Positions 8,130 through 18,138 of a stretch of DNA of 64,000 nucleotides are shown here, one piece after another; position 1 is the stretch's first letter; every line of letters begins with the position of its first letter. Source of the stretch: Streptomyces thermolilacinus SPC6. GTDB lineage: Bacteria > Actinomycetota > Actinomycetes > Streptomycetales > Streptomycetaceae. Below the pieces are notes generated by a model. The model was not told where the DNA came from and ran no database searches. It saw only the letters and a program-made list of their open reading frames with translations. Position numbers and translations under genes: made by a program. The stretch is taken from positions 2,705,895 through 2,769,894 of the forward strand of contig NZ_ASHX02000001.1 in NCBI RefSeq assembly GCF_000478605.2, read 5' to 3'.

Positions 8130-8712
8130 CCCCGCGCCCCTTGCGGGGCGTACGCCCCTGCGGGGTGGCCCCGCGGCTCGTTGGGCGCGCCCTTCGGGGA
8201 GGGTGCGGCCTGCGGGGTGGGTCGTTCTGTGCGACGTCCCCCCGTTGTGGGCAGCAGGTCCGACACGGTGCCACCCCACGCCGGGGTGGGCGCAACGCGG
8301 CGCCCCGCCACTGCGTTGTGGGCAGGCGTTCCGCGAGGGGCGGAACGCGTGGGCGCAACGGGGTGCCCCGCCCGGGAGGGGTCCGCACCTGTGCGGCAGG
8401 CGCTGGGACCGTCACCCGCAAGTCCGCTGTGCCCACCCGTTCCGCCCCCGGCGGACCAGCTGCCCACAGCGGCAGCGGCCCGCGGGGCAGCGCGGCCGCG
8501 ACGGACCCGCCGGGCCGGGCAGGGGCAGAGGCCCCGGGGCAAGGCCCTGGGGTCTAGGGCTCAGTGGCGCGGGGCCAGAGTGCCGACCGGGCTCACAAGA
8601 GGCGCGGGGCCTGGGCCCGGATCCCGGCCCGCCTCGGGGAGGGCGGGCGCGGGTCCCGGCTCGCGCCGGGCCGGCACGAGGCGCGGGTCCCGGCCCGCAG
8701 GGGGGCGCGGGG
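8130..8712. other. 583-bp intergenic region holding a palindromic repeat cluster
   Basis: No ORF here is supported on either strand. It lies between the convergent kinase and ilvD genes. The left half holds three copies of a hairpin-forming repeat (annotated separately). The right half (about 8560-8710) is made of short GC-rich repeats such as two copies of GGCGCGGGTCCCGGC, which may serve as terminator for ilvD. Confidence 0.6.
8243..8472. repeat. Three copies of an intergenic hairpin repeat
   Basis: Copy 1 is at 8243-8297 and copy 2 at 8314-8360, both beginning CGTTGTGGGCAG and ending GTGGGCGCAACG. Copy 2 has a perfect inner hairpin, GCGTTCCGC/GCGGAACGC, with a 5-nt loop. Copy 3, at 8424-8472, is in the opposite orientation and ends in perfect CCGCTGTG/CACAGCGG termini. 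The shared layout (terminal inverted ends, TGTGGGCA plus GTGGGC boxes, central hairpin) suggests a dispersed palindromic element of the REP or MITE kind. Confidence 0.65.
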
Positions 8713-10566
8713 TCAGGGGAGCTTGGTCACGTCTCGGACCGCGCCCTTGTCCGCGCTCGTCGCCATCGCCGCGTACGCCCGCAGCGCCGCCGACACCTTG
8801 CGGGTGCGGGACTTCGGGGCGTACGTGCCCGCCAGCGCCTCGCGGCGGGCCGCCAGGGTCTCGTCGTCCACCAGCAGTTCGATCGCGCGGTCCGGGATGT
8901 CGATGCGGATGCGGTCGCCGTCCTCGACCAGGGCGATCGTGCCGCCCGACGCCGCCTCCGGGGACGCGTGGCCGATGGACAGGCCCGACGTACCGCCCGA
9001 GAAGCGGCCGTCGGTGATCAGCGCGCAGGTCTTGCCGAGGCCGCGGCCCTTCAGGAACGACGTCGGGTACAGCATCTCCTGCATGCCCGGGCCGCCCTTG
9101 GGGCCCTCGTAACGGATGACGACGACGTCACCGTCCTTGACCTGCTTGTTCAGGATCTTCTCGACGGCCTCCTCCTGCGACTCGCAGACGACAGCCGGGC
9201 CCTCGAACGTCCAGATCGACTCGTCCACGCCGGCCGTCTTCACGACGCACCCGTCCACCGCCAGGTTGCCCCTCAGCACGGCCAGGCCGCCGTCCTTGGA
9301 GTAGGCGTGCTCGGCGGAGCGGATGCAGCCGTTCTCCGCGTCCAGGTCCAGCGCCTCCCAGCGCTCCGACTGGGAGAACGCCTCCGCCGAGCGGACGCAG
9401 CCGGGCGCCGCGTGCCACATCTCGACGGCCTCGGGCGACGGGGAGCCGCCGCGCACGTCCCAGGTCTTCAGCCAGTCCGCCAGGGACGGGCTGTGGACGG
9501 CGTGGACGTCCTCGTTGAGCAGTCCGGCGCGGTGCAGCTCGCCCAGCAGGGCGGGGATGCCGCCCGCGCGGTGCACGTCCTCCATGTAGTACGTGCGGTC
9601 CTTCGCGACGTTCGGCGCGACCTTCGCCAGGCACGGCACGCGGCGCGAGACGGCGTCGATCTCCTCCAGGCCGAACGGCACCTCCGCCTCCTGCGCGGCG
9701 GCCAGCAGGTGCAGGATCGTGTTGGTGGAGCCACCCATGGCGATGTCGAGGGCCATGGCGTTCTCGAACGCGGCGAACGTGGCGATGTTGCGCGGCAGCA
9801 CCGACTCGTCGTCCTGCTCGTAGTACCGCCTCGTCGCCTCGACGACCGTGCGCGCCGCGTTCTCGTACAGGGCGCGGCGGGCGGTGTGGGTGGCGAGGAT
9901 GGAGCCGTTGCCCGGGAGGGACAGACCGATGGCCTCCGTCAGGCAGTTCATCGAGTTGGCCGTGAACATGCCGGAGCAGGAGCCGCAGGTGGGGCAGGCG
10001 TTCTCCTCGATGCGGAGGATGTCCTCATCGGAGATCTTGTCGTTGACCGCGTCGGAGATCGCGTCCACCAGGTCGAGCGTGCGGACCGTGCCGTCGACCA
10101 GCGTGGCGCGGCCGGACTCCATGGGGCCGCCGGAGACGAAGACCGTCGGGATGTTGAGGCGCAGCGCGGCCATCAGCATGCCCGGGGTGATCTTGTCGCA
10201 GTTGGAGATGCAGATCAGCGCGTCGGCGCAGTGCGCCTCGACCATGTACTCGACGGAGTCGGCGATCAGGTCGCGGGAGGGCAGCGAGTACAGCATGCCG
10301 CCGTGGCCCATGGCGATGCCGTCGTCCACGGCGATCGTGTTGAACTCGCGCGGGATCGCGCCCGCCTCGCGGATGGCGTCGCTGACGATCCGGCCGACCG
10401 GCTGGAGGTGGGTGTGGCCGGGGACGAACTCGGTGAAGGAGTTCGCGACGGCGATGATCGGCTTGCGGCCGATGTCCTCGCCCGGTACCCCGGACGCGCG
10501 CATAAGGGCGCGGGCGCCCGCCATGTTGCGGCCGTGGGTGACTGTGCGGGACCTCAGCTGGGGCAT
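8713..10566 (-). CDS. ilvD: Dihydroxy-acid dehydratase
   Basis: IlvD converts 2,3-dihydroxy-isovalerate and -methylvalerate to the 2-keto acids of valine and isoleucine synthesis, using an iron-sulfur cluster. The 617-residue length is typical of the long bacterial form. Visible hallmarks are the cluster Cys in [10 protein letters not shown] and in [20 protein letters not shown], with the C-terminal [19 protein letters not shown] segment. ATG 10566 begins [21 protein letters not shown], which matches the family N-terminus. It stands alone, with an upstream region carrying a 25-bp tandem repeat. Confidence 0.97.
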   Translation of the reverse strand: MPQLRSRTVTHGRNMAGARALMRASGVPGEDIGRKPIIAVANSFTEFVPGHTHLQPVGRIVSDAIREAGAIPREFNTIAVDDGIAMGHGGMLYSLPSRDLIADSVEYMVEAHCADALICISNCDKITPGMLMAALRLNIPTVFVSGGPMESGRATLVDGTVRTLDLVDAISDAVNDKISDEDILRIEENACPTCGSCSGMFTANSMNCLTEAIGLSLPGNGSILATHTARRALYENAARTVVEATRRYYEQDDESVLPRNIATFAAFENAMALDIAMGGSTNTILHLLAAAQEAEVPFGLEEIDAVSRRVPCLAKVAPNVAKDRTYYMEDVHRAGGIPALLGELHRAGLLNEDVHAVHSPSLADWLKTWDVRGGSPSPEAVEMWHAAPGCVRSAEAFSQSERWEALDLDAENGCIRSAEHAYSKDGGLAVLRGNLAVDGCVVKTAGVDESIWTFEGPAVVCESQEEAVEKILNKQVKDGDVVVIRYEGPKGGPGMQEMLYPTSFLKGRGLGKTCALITDGRFSGGTSGLSIGHASPEAASGGTIALVEDGDRIRIDIPDRAIELLVDDETLAARREALAGTYAPKSRTRKVSAALRAYAAMATSADKGAVRDVTKLP

Positions 10567-10666
10567 CGTCGCTCGCTCCTCATCAGAGAGACTGGCTCCT
10601 TCGAGCGTACGCCGCCCCTCCAGGAAGTGGACAGCTTGTCCGGATAGCGGGACGTCCGGGTCGCCT

Positions 10667-10741
10667 GCCGGTCACCGCGCGAGGGCCGTCCGCCGGTCAC
10701 CGCGCGAGGGCCGTCCGCCGGTCACCGCGCGAGGGCCGTCC
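10667..10741. repeat. Three perfect tandem copies of a 25-bp unit
   Basis: Units run 10667-10691, 10692-10716 and 10717-10741, each starting GCCGGTCACCGCGCGAGGGC; a partial fourth copy follows to about 10748. The array lies between the 3' end of the TetR gene and the 5' end of ilvD, both on the minus strand. It may vary in copy number by slippage. Confidence 0.85.
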
Positions 10742-10763
10742 GCCGGTCGCCCGCGCGGGCCCG

Positions 10764-11396
10764 TCACTCCTCCGTCAGGTACCGCTGCAACGTCGGCGCG
10801 ACCAGCGCCACGATCGCCTCCGGCTCCGCCGACGCCAGCGGCTCCACCTGGATCACGTACCGCAGGACCGCGATGCCGATCATGTGCGAGGCGGCCAGCT
10901 CCGCCCGGAGCCGCGGGTCCGGTACGTCGAGGTCCCGCGCTACCCGCTCCAGCAGCCGCCGCAGCACGAACCCGCGCAGCACCTTCGCCGCCGCCTCGTG
11001 GGTGAGCGCCGAGCGGATGACCGCCAGGAGCGGCGCGCGCGTCGCCGGGTCCTCCCACACGTCGAGGAAGTACCTGGCCAGCCGCTCCCCCACGCCCTCC
11101 GGGCCGGGGCCGACCACGGCGGGGACGATCAGCGCGGGCTCGAAGCTCACCTCGACGGCCGCCGCGAACACCTCGTCCTTCGTGCCGAAGTAGTGGTGGA
11201 CGAGGGCCGCGTCCACCCCGGCGGCCTTGGCGATGCCGCGCACGGACGTCTTGTCGTAGCCCCGCTCGGAGAACTCGGCGCGGGCCGCCTCCAGGATGCG
11301 CTCGCGGGCGCCGGGCCCGTCGGCGCGCTCGGCGGCGGGCGGCCGGCCACGGCCCCGGCGCGGCGCGGACCCGGCCCCGGGCTGGGGGCGCGTCAC
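10764..11396 (-). CDS. TetR-family transcriptional regulator
   Basis: This 210-residue repressor-type protein has the N-terminal TetR helix-turn-helix at about residues 27-75 ([50 protein letters not shown]) and a C-terminal domain fitting the TetR_C family that follows it in many Streptomyces proteins. The N-terminus is a Pro/Arg-rich basic tail. GTG 11396 overlaps the TGA of the upstream isomerase-like gene by 4 nt, so both are probably translated from one mRNA. The ligand is unknown. Confidence 0.9.
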   Translation of the reverse strand: MTRPQPGAGSAPRRGRGRPPAAERADGPGARERILEAARAEFSERGYDKTSVRGIAKAAGVDAALVHHYFGTKDEVFAAAVEVSFEPALIVPAVVGPGPEGVGERLARYFLDVWEDPATRAPLLAVIRSALTHEAAAKVLRGFVLRRLLERVARDLDVPDPRLRAELAASHMIGIAVLRYVIQVEPLASAEPEAIVALVAPTLQRYLTEE

Positions 11397-12232
11397 GGAA
11401 CGCGGGCCGACGACGCCAGGTGCTGCCGGGTGAAGGCCAGCGCCTCGGCGAGGTCGGCCTCCCGTTCGGCGGCGGACATGGCGCGCCGCGTGTTGACCTC
11501 GATGACGACGTGCCCGTCGAAGCCGGTGCGCGCCAGGTGCTCCAGCAGCTCGGCGCACGGCTGCGTGCCCCGGCCCGGTACGAGGTGCTCGTCCTTCGCG
11601 GAGCCGCGCCCGTCCGCGAGGTGGACGTGGCCCAGCCGGTCGCCCATCCGGGACACCATGGCCATCGCGTCCGTCCGGGCGGTCGCCGTGTGGGAGAGGT
11701 CCACCGTGTAGTGGCGGTAGTCGTCCTTGGTGACGTCCCACTCGGGGGCGTACGCGAGCATCTCGCGGTCGCGGTAGCGCCACGGGTACATGTTCTCGAC
11801 GGCGAACCGCACGTCCGTCTCGTTCGCCATCCGCCAGATGCCGGAGACGAAGTCGCGCGCGTACTGCCGCTGCCAGCGGAACGGCGGGTGCACGACGACC
11901 GTCGAGGCGCCGAGCTTCTCCGCCGCCGCCCGGGCGCGCTGGAGCTTGACCCACGGGTCGGTGGACCAGACGCGCTGGGTGATCAGCAGGCAGGGGGCGT
12001 GCACGGCGAGGACGGGCACCTGGTGGTAGTCCGAGAGCCGCCGCAGGGCCTCCAGGTCCTGGCTGACCGGGTCCGTCCACACCATGACCTCGACCCCGTC
12101 GTAGCCGAGGCGCGCGGCCACCTCGAAGGCCGTCGCCGTCGACTCCGGGTAGACCGAGGCCGTCGAGAGGGCGACCTTCGCGCGGGGAAGGCGCCCCACC
12201 TGCCGCTCCGCTTGCTCTGCCACGTCTGCCAC
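11393..12232 (-). CDS. Sugar phosphate isomerase/epimerase family protein (TIM barrel)
   Basis: This 279-residue protein has the xylose isomerase-like TIM barrel (AP endonuclease 2 family). Readable elements include [67 protein letters not shown] and HVVIEVNT, where the His, Glu and Asp residues would bind metals. The reaction is unknown. GTG 12232 is preceded by TACCCT ending 7 nt upstream (plus-strand AGGGTA, 12240-12245), the leaderless arrangement seen elsewhere in this window. It overlaps the TetR gene by 4 nt at its 3' end and follows the Ppx gene by 26 nt. Confidence 0.85.
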   Translation of the reverse strand: MADVAEQAERQVGRLPRAKVALSTASVYPESTATAFEVAARLGYDGVEVMVWTDPVSQDLEALRRLSDYHQVPVLAVHAPCLLITQRVWSTDPWVKLQRARAAAEKLGASTVVVHPPFRWQRQYARDFVSGIWRMANETDVRFAVENMYPWRYRDREMLAYAPEWDVTKDDYRHYTVDLSHTATARTDAMAMVSRMGDRLGHVHLADGRGSAKDEHLVPGRGTQPCAELLEHLARTGFDGHVVIEVNTRRAMSAAEREADLAEALAFTRQHLASSARVP

Positions 12233-12258
12233 GAGGGAAAGGGTACGGGCCCGGCCGG

Positions 12259-13188
12259 TCACTCGGGGAGGTGGTCCAGGCGTCGCAGGATGACGCCCTC
12301 GCGCAGCGCCCACGGGCAGATCTCCACCGCCTCGACGCCGAACAGGTCCATCGCGGCCTCCGCGACCAGCGCCCCGGCCAGCAGCTGGGCGGCCCGCCCC
12401 GCCGACACACCGGGCAGCCCGCAGCGCTGCTCGACGGTCATGGCGGCCAGCTTCGGCACCCACGACTCCAGTGACGAACGACTCAGTACGCGCTGCACGT
12501 ACTCGCCCTCGCCGGAGCCGGGCGCACCCGCGAGCCGGGCCAGCTGCTTGAACGTCTTGGACGTGGCCACGACGTGGTCGGGGCGGCCGAAGCGGGCGAA
12601 CTCGCCGACCGTCCGGGCTATCGCCGCGCGTACGTGGCGGCGCAGCGCCTTCACGTCGGCAGGGTCCGGCGGGTCGCCCGGCAGCCAGCCCGCCGTGAGC
12701 CGCCCGGCGCCCAGCGGCAGGGACACGGCCGCGTCGGGCTCCTCGTCGATGCCGTACGCGATCTCCAGCGAGCCGCCGCCGATGTCGAGGAGCAGCAGTT
12801 TCCCCGCCGACCAGCCGAACCAGCGGCGGGCCGCGAGGAACGTGAGCCGGGCCTCCTCCTCGCCGGTGAGGACCTGGAGGTCCACGCCCGTCTCGGCCTT
12901 CACGCGCGCGAGGACGGCGTCGGCGTTGGCGGCGTCGCGGATGGCGGAGGTGGCGAACGGCAGGACGGCCTCGCAGCCCTTCTCCTCGGCGGTGTGCACG
13001 GCGTCCCCGACGATCGTGACCAGCCGGTCGACGCCGGGGGCGCCGACCGAGCCGTCCGGGTCGAGCAGTTCGGCGAGGCGCAGCTCCACCTTGTGCGAGT
13101 GGGCCGGCAGCGGGCGGGCGCCCGGGTGGGCGTCCATCACCAGCAGGTGCACCGTGTTCGAACCGACGTCGAGGACTCCGAGTCTCAT
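12259..13188 (-). CDS. Ppx/GppA phosphatase family protein (exopolyphosphatase-like)
   Basis: This 309-residue member of the ASKHA fold family hydrolyses polyphosphate or pppGpp in characterised relatives. The first phosphate loop reads [18 protein letters not shown], the second [15 protein letters not shown], and the conserved [14 protein letters not shown] segment lies between them. The length matches the short actinobacterial Ppx type, which lacks the C-terminal HD domain of E. coli Ppx. ATG 13188 lies 6 nt after TAGCGT (plus-strand 13195-13200), suggesting a leaderless transcript divergent from the gene at 13239. Confidence 0.9.
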   Translation of the reverse strand: MRLGVLDVGSNTVHLLVMDAHPGARPLPAHSHKVELRLAELLDPDGSVGAPGVDRLVTIVGDAVHTAEEKGCEAVLPFATSAIRDAANADAVLARVKAETGVDLQVLTGEEEARLTFLAARRWFGWSAGKLLLLDIGGGSLEIAYGIDEEPDAAVSLPLGAGRLTAGWLPGDPPDPADVKALRRHVRAAIARTVGEFARFGRPDHVVATSKTFKQLARLAGAPGSGEGEYVQRVLSRSSLESWVPKLAAMTVEQRCGLPGVSAGRAAQLLAGALVAEAAMDLFGVEAVEICPWALREGVILRRLDHLPE

Positions 13189-13238
13189 GCCAGCACGCTA
13201 ACCGCTCCGGCGCGCCGCGCTGCGCCTACGCTGGGAGG

Positions 13239-14168
13239 GTGCCAAAGACGAAGAAGGCCAAGCCGGGCAAAACGGGACCCGGCACGAAGCGCGACCTCCT
13301 GACGGCCGAGGTCGTCGGTCCCGGCGCGGTCCCCCCGGTGCCGGAGGTCCCCGAGGACGACGAGAAGGGGCTGGACTTCCCGCGCGCGTGGGTGGAGTTT
13401 CCCGACCCGGCGGACGAGGAGCAGGTCTTCCGCTGTGACCTGACGTGGCTGACGTCCCGCTGGACGTGTGTCTTCGGCAGCGGCTGCCAGGGCATCCAGG
13501 CGGGCCGCGCCGCCGACGGCTGCTGCACGCTGGGCGCCCACTTCTCCGACGAGGACGACGAGAAGCGGGTCGCCGGGTTCGTGGACCGGCTGACGCCCGA
13601 GCTGTGGCAGTTCCACGACGAGGGGACGGAGTCGGGCTGGGTTCAGCTCGACGAGGACGGCGAGCGGCAGACGCGCCGCTGGCAGGGGTCCTGCATCTTC
13701 CAGAACCGGCCGGGCTTCGCGGGCGGCGCCGGGTGCGCCCTGCACATCCTGGCGCTGCGGGAGGGGCGCGAGCCGCTGGAGACGAAGCCGGACGTGTGCT
13801 GGCAGCTGCCGGTGCGGCGGACGTACGACTGGATCGAGCGGCCGGACGACACGAAGGTCCTCCAGGTGTCGATCGGCGAGTACGACCGCCGGGGCTGGGG
13901 CCCTGGCGGGCACGACCTGCACTGGTGGTGCACGTCCGCGACCTCGGCGCACGGCGCGGGCGAGCCGGTGTACGTCACGTACCGGCCGGAGCTGACCGAA
14001 CTGATGGGCAAGGCGGCGTACGACGTGCTCGTCGGGCTGTGCGAGGCGCGGCTGGCGTCCTCGCTGCCGCTGGTGGCCCCGCACCCGGCGGACCCTGCCC
14101 CGCCCCGGCCCCCGAGGCAGGCCCGGACGTCGGACCCGGCGGGACCGGCGGCGCCTGCCGTCGGATAG
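13239..14168 (+). CDS. Conserved Cys-rich protein, YkgJ/DUF3109-like
   Basis: This 309-residue protein of unknown function has at least nine Cys in a pattern that could bind zinc or an iron-sulfur cluster: [48 protein letters not shown] and WWCTS. The spacing resembles YkgJ/DUF3109 proteins (CxxC/CC clusters), which I infer rather than prove. The N-terminus is Lys-rich ([11 protein letters not shown]) and the C-terminus Pro-rich. GTG 13239 is 6 nt after TACGCT (13227-13232), pointing to a leaderless mRNA. It is convergent with the BACON-domain gene. Confidence 0.75.
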   Translation: MPKTKKAKPGKTGPGTKRDLLTAEVVGPGAVPPVPEVPEDDEKGLDFPRAWVEFPDPADEEQVFRCDLTWLTSRWTCVFGSGCQGIQAGRAADGCCTLGAHFSDEDDEKRVAGFVDRLTPELWQFHDEGTESGWVQLDEDGERQTRRWQGSCIFQNRPGFAGGAGCALHILALREGREPLETKPDVCWQLPVRRTYDWIERPDDTKVLQVSIGEYDRRGWGPGGHDLHWWCTSATSAHGAGEPVYVTYRPELTELMGKAAYDVLVGLCEARLASSLPLVAPHPADPAPPRPPRQARTSDPAGPAAPAVG

Positions 14169-14243
14169 CGGTCACCGCGGTCGTCCGGGCGCGCGCCGGT
14201 CGCCGCGGCCGGGGCGGGCGCTGCTCGCCGCGGCCCGGGCAGG

Positions 14244-16130
14244 TCACCGGGGCTGCGGGTCGGAGGCCGGGGGTTCCGACGCGGGCGGGTCCGTCGCCGG
14301 GGGCGGGGTGTCCGTCGGCGCGGGCGGCTCGGAGGACGGCGGGGGCTCCGACGCCGGGGGCGGCTCACTGCCGGCGGGCGGCGTCGGCGCCGGGCCGGGC
14401 GGTGTCTCCTGCGGGGCGGTGGGCGGCGCCGACGGCCGGTCCGACGGCTTGGGGCGGGCCGGGGCGGCGGGGCGGTCGCCGCTGCCGTACCCGGTGAGCG
14501 AGACCACCGCGCCGGACGGGCTGACGTGGATACGGGCGCTCCAGGGGCCGCGCGGTTCCCGGGCGCGGTCGACGGAGACATACACCGTGACGGACGTGCC
14601 CGGCTCCAGCGTTCCCGACGTGCGGCTCGCGTACAGCCAGGGGGCGTCCGTCCACAGGGACCAGCCGACGGGGCTCCCGCCGGTCGCGGTGAGCGTCAGC
14701 ATCGTCGCGTCGCCGTACGGGCGGGCCGTCACCGTGACGCGGCCCGGTCCGGTACGGCCGGAGAGCGCGGGCGAGTGGGCCGAGCCGCTGCTGAGGACCT
14801 CGACGGAGACGTCCGGCGCCTGGCGCGGCTTGCGGGACCGGGGGTCGGCGTGGGCGCTGCCCGCGTTGGCGTAGTGGCTGCCCGCGGACCGGCCGCCCGC
14901 CTCGTCGGTGGCGCTGAACGCCGGGTCGCCGCGCCCGTCGCCGACCGCCGTGTCGCCCCGGTACGCCGCCCACAGCGCGAGGACGGGCGCCGCGACGACG
15001 GTGGCGACGACGGTGGTGGTCACCGCGCGGGCGCGCATCCGGTCGCGGCGCGCGGCGTGGTCCTTGGGGTCCAGCGGGAATCCGTCGCGCCCGAAGCGCG
15101 GACCGGCGGAGCGCGCGCGGGGGGCGTGCAGCATCGCCGCGTACGCCGCCGGGCGCGGTGCCGGTACGAGCGGCAGCGTGGCGGGGGTGACCGTCGAGCC
15201 CGGCCACGGGCCCGCCGCCTCGGCGCGTTCGGCCGTACGGCGGCACCGCGGGCAGTCGTCCACGTGCCGCACCAGTTCCCGCCGCAGCGCGGCCGACAGC
15301 AGCACCCGGTGGTCGCCGGTCAGCCGGGCGACGGCGGGGCACGTGCCGGTCTCGACCACCGCCAGGGCTGCGCGGGTGCGCTCCACCTCGCACGCGGCGG
15401 CCGACAGCAGCTCCCGGGCGGCCTGCGGGGTCATGCCCAGGACGGCGGCGACCTCGGGCGCGCCCATCTGGTGCCGTACCGCGAGCTCCAGGGCCTCCCG
15501 CTGCTCCGGGGTCGTACCGGCCGCCTCCGGCCAGGCGAGCAGGGCCAGCTCGGCGCGGCGCCCGGCCTCGTCGTCGGCGGCGGCCTGCTGGACCGGGGCG
15601 GGCTCGGACGTGTGGGGGGCGTGAGGCACTTGAGCGGTGTGGGGCGCGGGCCCGGCGTGCGAGGCGGCGGACCGGGGCGCGTGGGCGGCGTGCGGGGCGG
15701 TGGACCGCGCGTGAGATGGGTGAGGAGCGGGGTGGGGCGTGCGGGGCGCGGGCTTGGCGGCGCGCGAGCCGTCCTTGTGCGCCGGGCGCCGGGAGGGCGC
15801 GCCGCTGTGCCGGGCGCGCCGCCGCCGGGCCAGTTCGCGCAGGCAGACCCAGCGGGCGAGCGCGTACAGCCACGCCCTGCGGAGCGACGGCTCGGCGGGA
15901 CAGCGCCCGTGGTGGCGCTCGGCGACGGCCAGCACCTCGCCGAGCACGGTCGTCGCCGCGTCGTGGTCGCACAGCACGGAGAGGCAGTACGTGAACAGGC
16001 CGTCGAGGTACGGCTCGTACCGGGCGGGCGGGCGCTGCACGACGGCCCGGGGCCCGCTCCGGGGCGCGCGGCGCCGCGCCCGGTGTGCGCCGGTGGTGTA
16101 CGTGGGGTGCTCCAGCCTGCTGCTCGTCAC
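14244..16130 (-). CDS. Membrane fusion: sigma-like regions, zinc-finger-like motif, transmembrane segment and BACON domain
   Basis: This 628-residue multidomain protein starts with a segment like sigma-70 region 2 (about residues 35-110, YEPYLDGLFTYCLSVLCDHDAA). A His/Pro/Ala-rich linker follows, then a region-4-like helix-turn-helix (about 185-255, MGAPEVAAVLGMTPQAARELL). Next comes an anti-sigma-like ELVRHVDDCPRCRR motif. One transmembrane helix (TTTVVATVVAAPVLALWAAY, near 380) leads to an extracytoplasmic BACON-type domain (about 440-550) and a Ser/Pro/Glu-rich tail. GTG 16130 is 7 nt after TACGGT (plus-strand 16138-16143), supporting a leaderless start. I infer a signalling role; DNA binding is unproven. 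Confidence 0.8.
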   Translation of the reverse strand: MTSSRLEHPTYTTGAHRARRRAPRSGPRAVVQRPPARYEPYLDGLFTYCLSVLCDHDAATTVLGEVLAVAERHHGRCPAEPSLRRAWLYALARWVCLRELARRRRARHSGAPSRRPAHKDGSRAAKPAPRTPHPAPHPSHARSTAPHAAHAPRSAASHAGPAPHTAQVPHAPHTSEPAPVQQAAADDEAGRRAELALLAWPEAAGTTPEQREALELAVRHQMGAPEVAAVLGMTPQAARELLSAAACEVERTRAALAVVETGTCPAVARLTGDHRVLLSAALRRELVRHVDDCPRCRRTAERAEAAGPWPGSTVTPATLPLVPAPRPAAYAAMLHAPRARSAGPRFGRDGFPLDPKDHAARRDRMRARAVTTTVVATVVAAPVLALWAAYRGDTAVGDGRGDPAFSATDEAGGRSAGSHYANAGSAHADPRSRKPRQAPDVSVEVLSSGSAHSPALSGRTGPGRVTVTARPYGDATMLTLTATGGSPVGWSLWTDAPWLYASRTSGTLEPGTSVTVYVSVDRAREPRGPWSARIHVSPSGAVVSLTGYGSGDRPAAPARPKPSDRPSAPPTAPQETPPGPAPTPPAGSEPPPASEPPPSSEPPAPTDTPPPATDPPASEPPASDPQPR

Positions 16131-16366
16131 CCGGACGACCGTAGGCCGCCCGAGGCACACTCCTCGTACCGCTCCCGCACTTTTAAGCCTTATGGGTGAA
16201 CGTATCCCTCGAAAGAGGACAGCGGAATTTGCCAATGCCCCGTGCCGGACATAGAGGACACCCGCTTCGGGGGTGCGGGCGTGGACCGTCCGGCCGGGCG
16301 GGAAGCGAGGGCGGGGGTCCCGGGCGGCGCGGCTCGTTGTCAGTGGGGGCCGTTACGGTGGGCCGC

Positions 16367-17773
16367 ATGGCTGCCCGTACGAAATCCTCCAAGGACCGGC
16401 CGTCCTACCGCTGCACCGAGTGCGGCTGGACGACCGCCAAGTGGCTCGGCCGCTGCCCCGAGTGCCAGGCGTGGGGGACGGTGGAGGAGTACGGCGGCGC
16501 GCCCGCCGTGCGGACCACGGCCGCCGGGCCCGTGTCCACGGCAGCGGTGCCGATCGGGCAGGTGGACGGGCGGCAGGCCACGGCCCGCTCGACGGGCGTG
16601 GACGAGCTGGACCGGGTGCTGGGCGGGGGGCTGGTGCCCGGCGCGGTCGTGCTGATCGCGGGCGAGCCCGGCGTCGGCAAGTCGACGCTGCTGCTGGACG
16701 TGGCGGCGAAGGCGGCGAGCGCCGACCACCCGACGCTGTACGTGACGGGTGAGGAGTCGGCGAGCCAGGTGCGGCTGCGGGCCGACCGGATCGGCGCGCT
16801 CCACGACCATCTGTACCTGGCCGCGGAGACGGACCTGTCGGCGGTCCTCGGCCACCTGGACGCGGTGAAGCCGTCCCTGCTGATCCTCGACTCCGTCCAG
16901 ACCGTGGCGTCGCCGGAGATCGACGGGGCGCCGGGCGGCATGGCCCAGGTGCGCGAGGTGGCCGGGGCGCTGATCCGGGCGTCCAAGGAGCGCGGGATGG
17001 CGACGCTGCTGGTGGGCCATGTCACGAAGGACGGCGCCATCGCGGGCCCCCGGCTGCTGGAGCACCTGGTGGACGTGGTGCTGCACTTCGAGGGCGACCG
17101 GCACGCGCGGCTGCGGCTGGTGCGGGGCGTGAAGAACCGGTACGGGGCGACCGACGAGGTGGGCTGCTTCGAGCTGCACGACGAGGGGATCGTGGGCCTG
17201 GCCGACCCGAGCGGGCTGTTCCTGACCCGGCGCGCCGAGCCCGTGCCGGGCACGTGCCTGACGGTCACGCTGGAGGGGCGGCGGCCGCTGGTCGCCGAGG
17301 TGCAGGCGCTGACGGTGGACTCGCAGATCCCGTCGCCGCGGCGTACGACCTCGGGCCTGGAGACGTCCCGGGTGTCGATGATGCTGGCGGTGCTGGAGCA
17401 GCGGGGGCGGATCAGCGCGCTCGGCAAGCGCGACATCTACAGCGCGACGGTCGGCGGCGTCCGGCTGTCCGAGCCCGCGGCGGACCTGGCGGTCGCGCTG
17501 GCGCTGGCGTCGGCGGCGTCCGACACGCCGCTGCCGAAGAATTTGGTGGCCATCGGCGAGGTGGGGCTCGCCGGGGAGGTGCGGCGCGTGACGGGCGTGC
17601 AGCGGCGGCTCGCGGAGGCGCACCGGCTGGGCTTCACGCACGCGCTGGTGCCGACGGACCCGGGGAAGGTGCCCGCCGGGATGCGGGTGGTCGAGGTGGC
17701 GGACGTGGGCGAGGCCCTCCGGGTCCTGCCCCGCACCCGCCGAGGCTCGGGCACCCCGGCGGCAGCGGAGTAA
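16367..17773 (+). CDS. radA: DNA repair protein RadA (Sms)
   Basis: RadA is a RecA-like ATPase that promotes branch migration during recombinational repair. In 468 residues it shows the N-terminal C4 zinc finger (YRCTECGW and [11 protein letters not shown]), Walker [10 protein letters not shown], the RadA-specific [10 protein letters not shown] motif and a C-terminal Lon-protease-like domain (about 330-455). ATG 16367 is exactly 7 nt after TACGGT (16354-16359), so it is probably leaderless. The gene lies 365 nt upstream of disA, its usual partner in Gram-positives, where RadA can modulate DisA activity (established in Bacillus and mycobacteria). Confidence 0.97.
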   Translation: MAARTKSSKDRPSYRCTECGWTTAKWLGRCPECQAWGTVEEYGGAPAVRTTAAGPVSTAAVPIGQVDGRQATARSTGVDELDRVLGGGLVPGAVVLIAGEPGVGKSTLLLDVAAKAASADHPTLYVTGEESASQVRLRADRIGALHDHLYLAAETDLSAVLGHLDAVKPSLLILDSVQTVASPEIDGAPGGMAQVREVAGALIRASKERGMATLLVGHVTKDGAIAGPRLLEHLVDVVLHFEGDRHARLRLVRGVKNRYGATDEVGCFELHDEGIVGLADPSGLFLTRRAEPVPGTCLTVTLEGRRPLVAEVQALTVDSQIPSPRRTTSGLETSRVSMMLAVLEQRGRISALGKRDIYSATVGGVRLSEPAADLAVALALASAASDTPLPKNLVAIGEVGLAGEVRRVTGVQRRLAEAHRLGFTHALVPTDPGKVPAGMRVVEVADVGEALRVLPRTRRGSGTPAAAE

Positions 17774-18138
17774 CCGGGCAGAGCGGGGCGGACCGGGGCC
17801 CGCGCGGAGCGGGGCGGACCGGGCCCGCGCAGAGCGGGGCGGACCGCGTCCCGGGCAGCCCGGGGCCCGGGGCGGACCGGGCAGACGGCGCCCGGCCGGT
17901 CCAGGACGAGCGGGGGGCAGACAGGCGGACGGGGCCGGGGGTGGGCCGGGCAGACCGGGGCCGGAGGCGCCTGGGTAGACCGGGGGGCTGCCGGGTAGAT
18001 CGGGAGGCGGTGCGGCCCGAAGCCCCGCCCGTGGCCGGGCCCCCCGATGAGGGGGATTTGTCGGCGGAGCCACTGGTGCGGTGGGGGTCGCTAGACTTTG
18101 GGCTGGTCTCGCCCACCCGTACGAGCCGGAGGAGTGCA
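17774..18138. repeat. 365-bp radA-disA spacer with imperfect G-rich tandem repeats
   Basis: Three copies of GAGCGGGGCGGACCG begin at 17781, 17807 and 17832 (period 25-26 bp), with a related GGGGCGGACCGGG near 17869. The rest is G-rich with many short GGG and GGGG runs and no supported gene. The 3' part carries the disA promoter candidate. Confidence 0.6.
18092..18097 (+). promoter_or_regulatory. -10 element of disA
   Basis: TAGACT lies about 42 nt upstream of GTG 18139, giving a leader of about 35 nt that contains the GGAGGA ribosome site. No good -35 match is visible. Confidence 0.4.

Noticed and set aside
8083..10647. 854-codon open frame on the plus strand
   Set aside because: It is antisense to ilvD; long antisense frames are expected with strong third-position GC. 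It has no homology.
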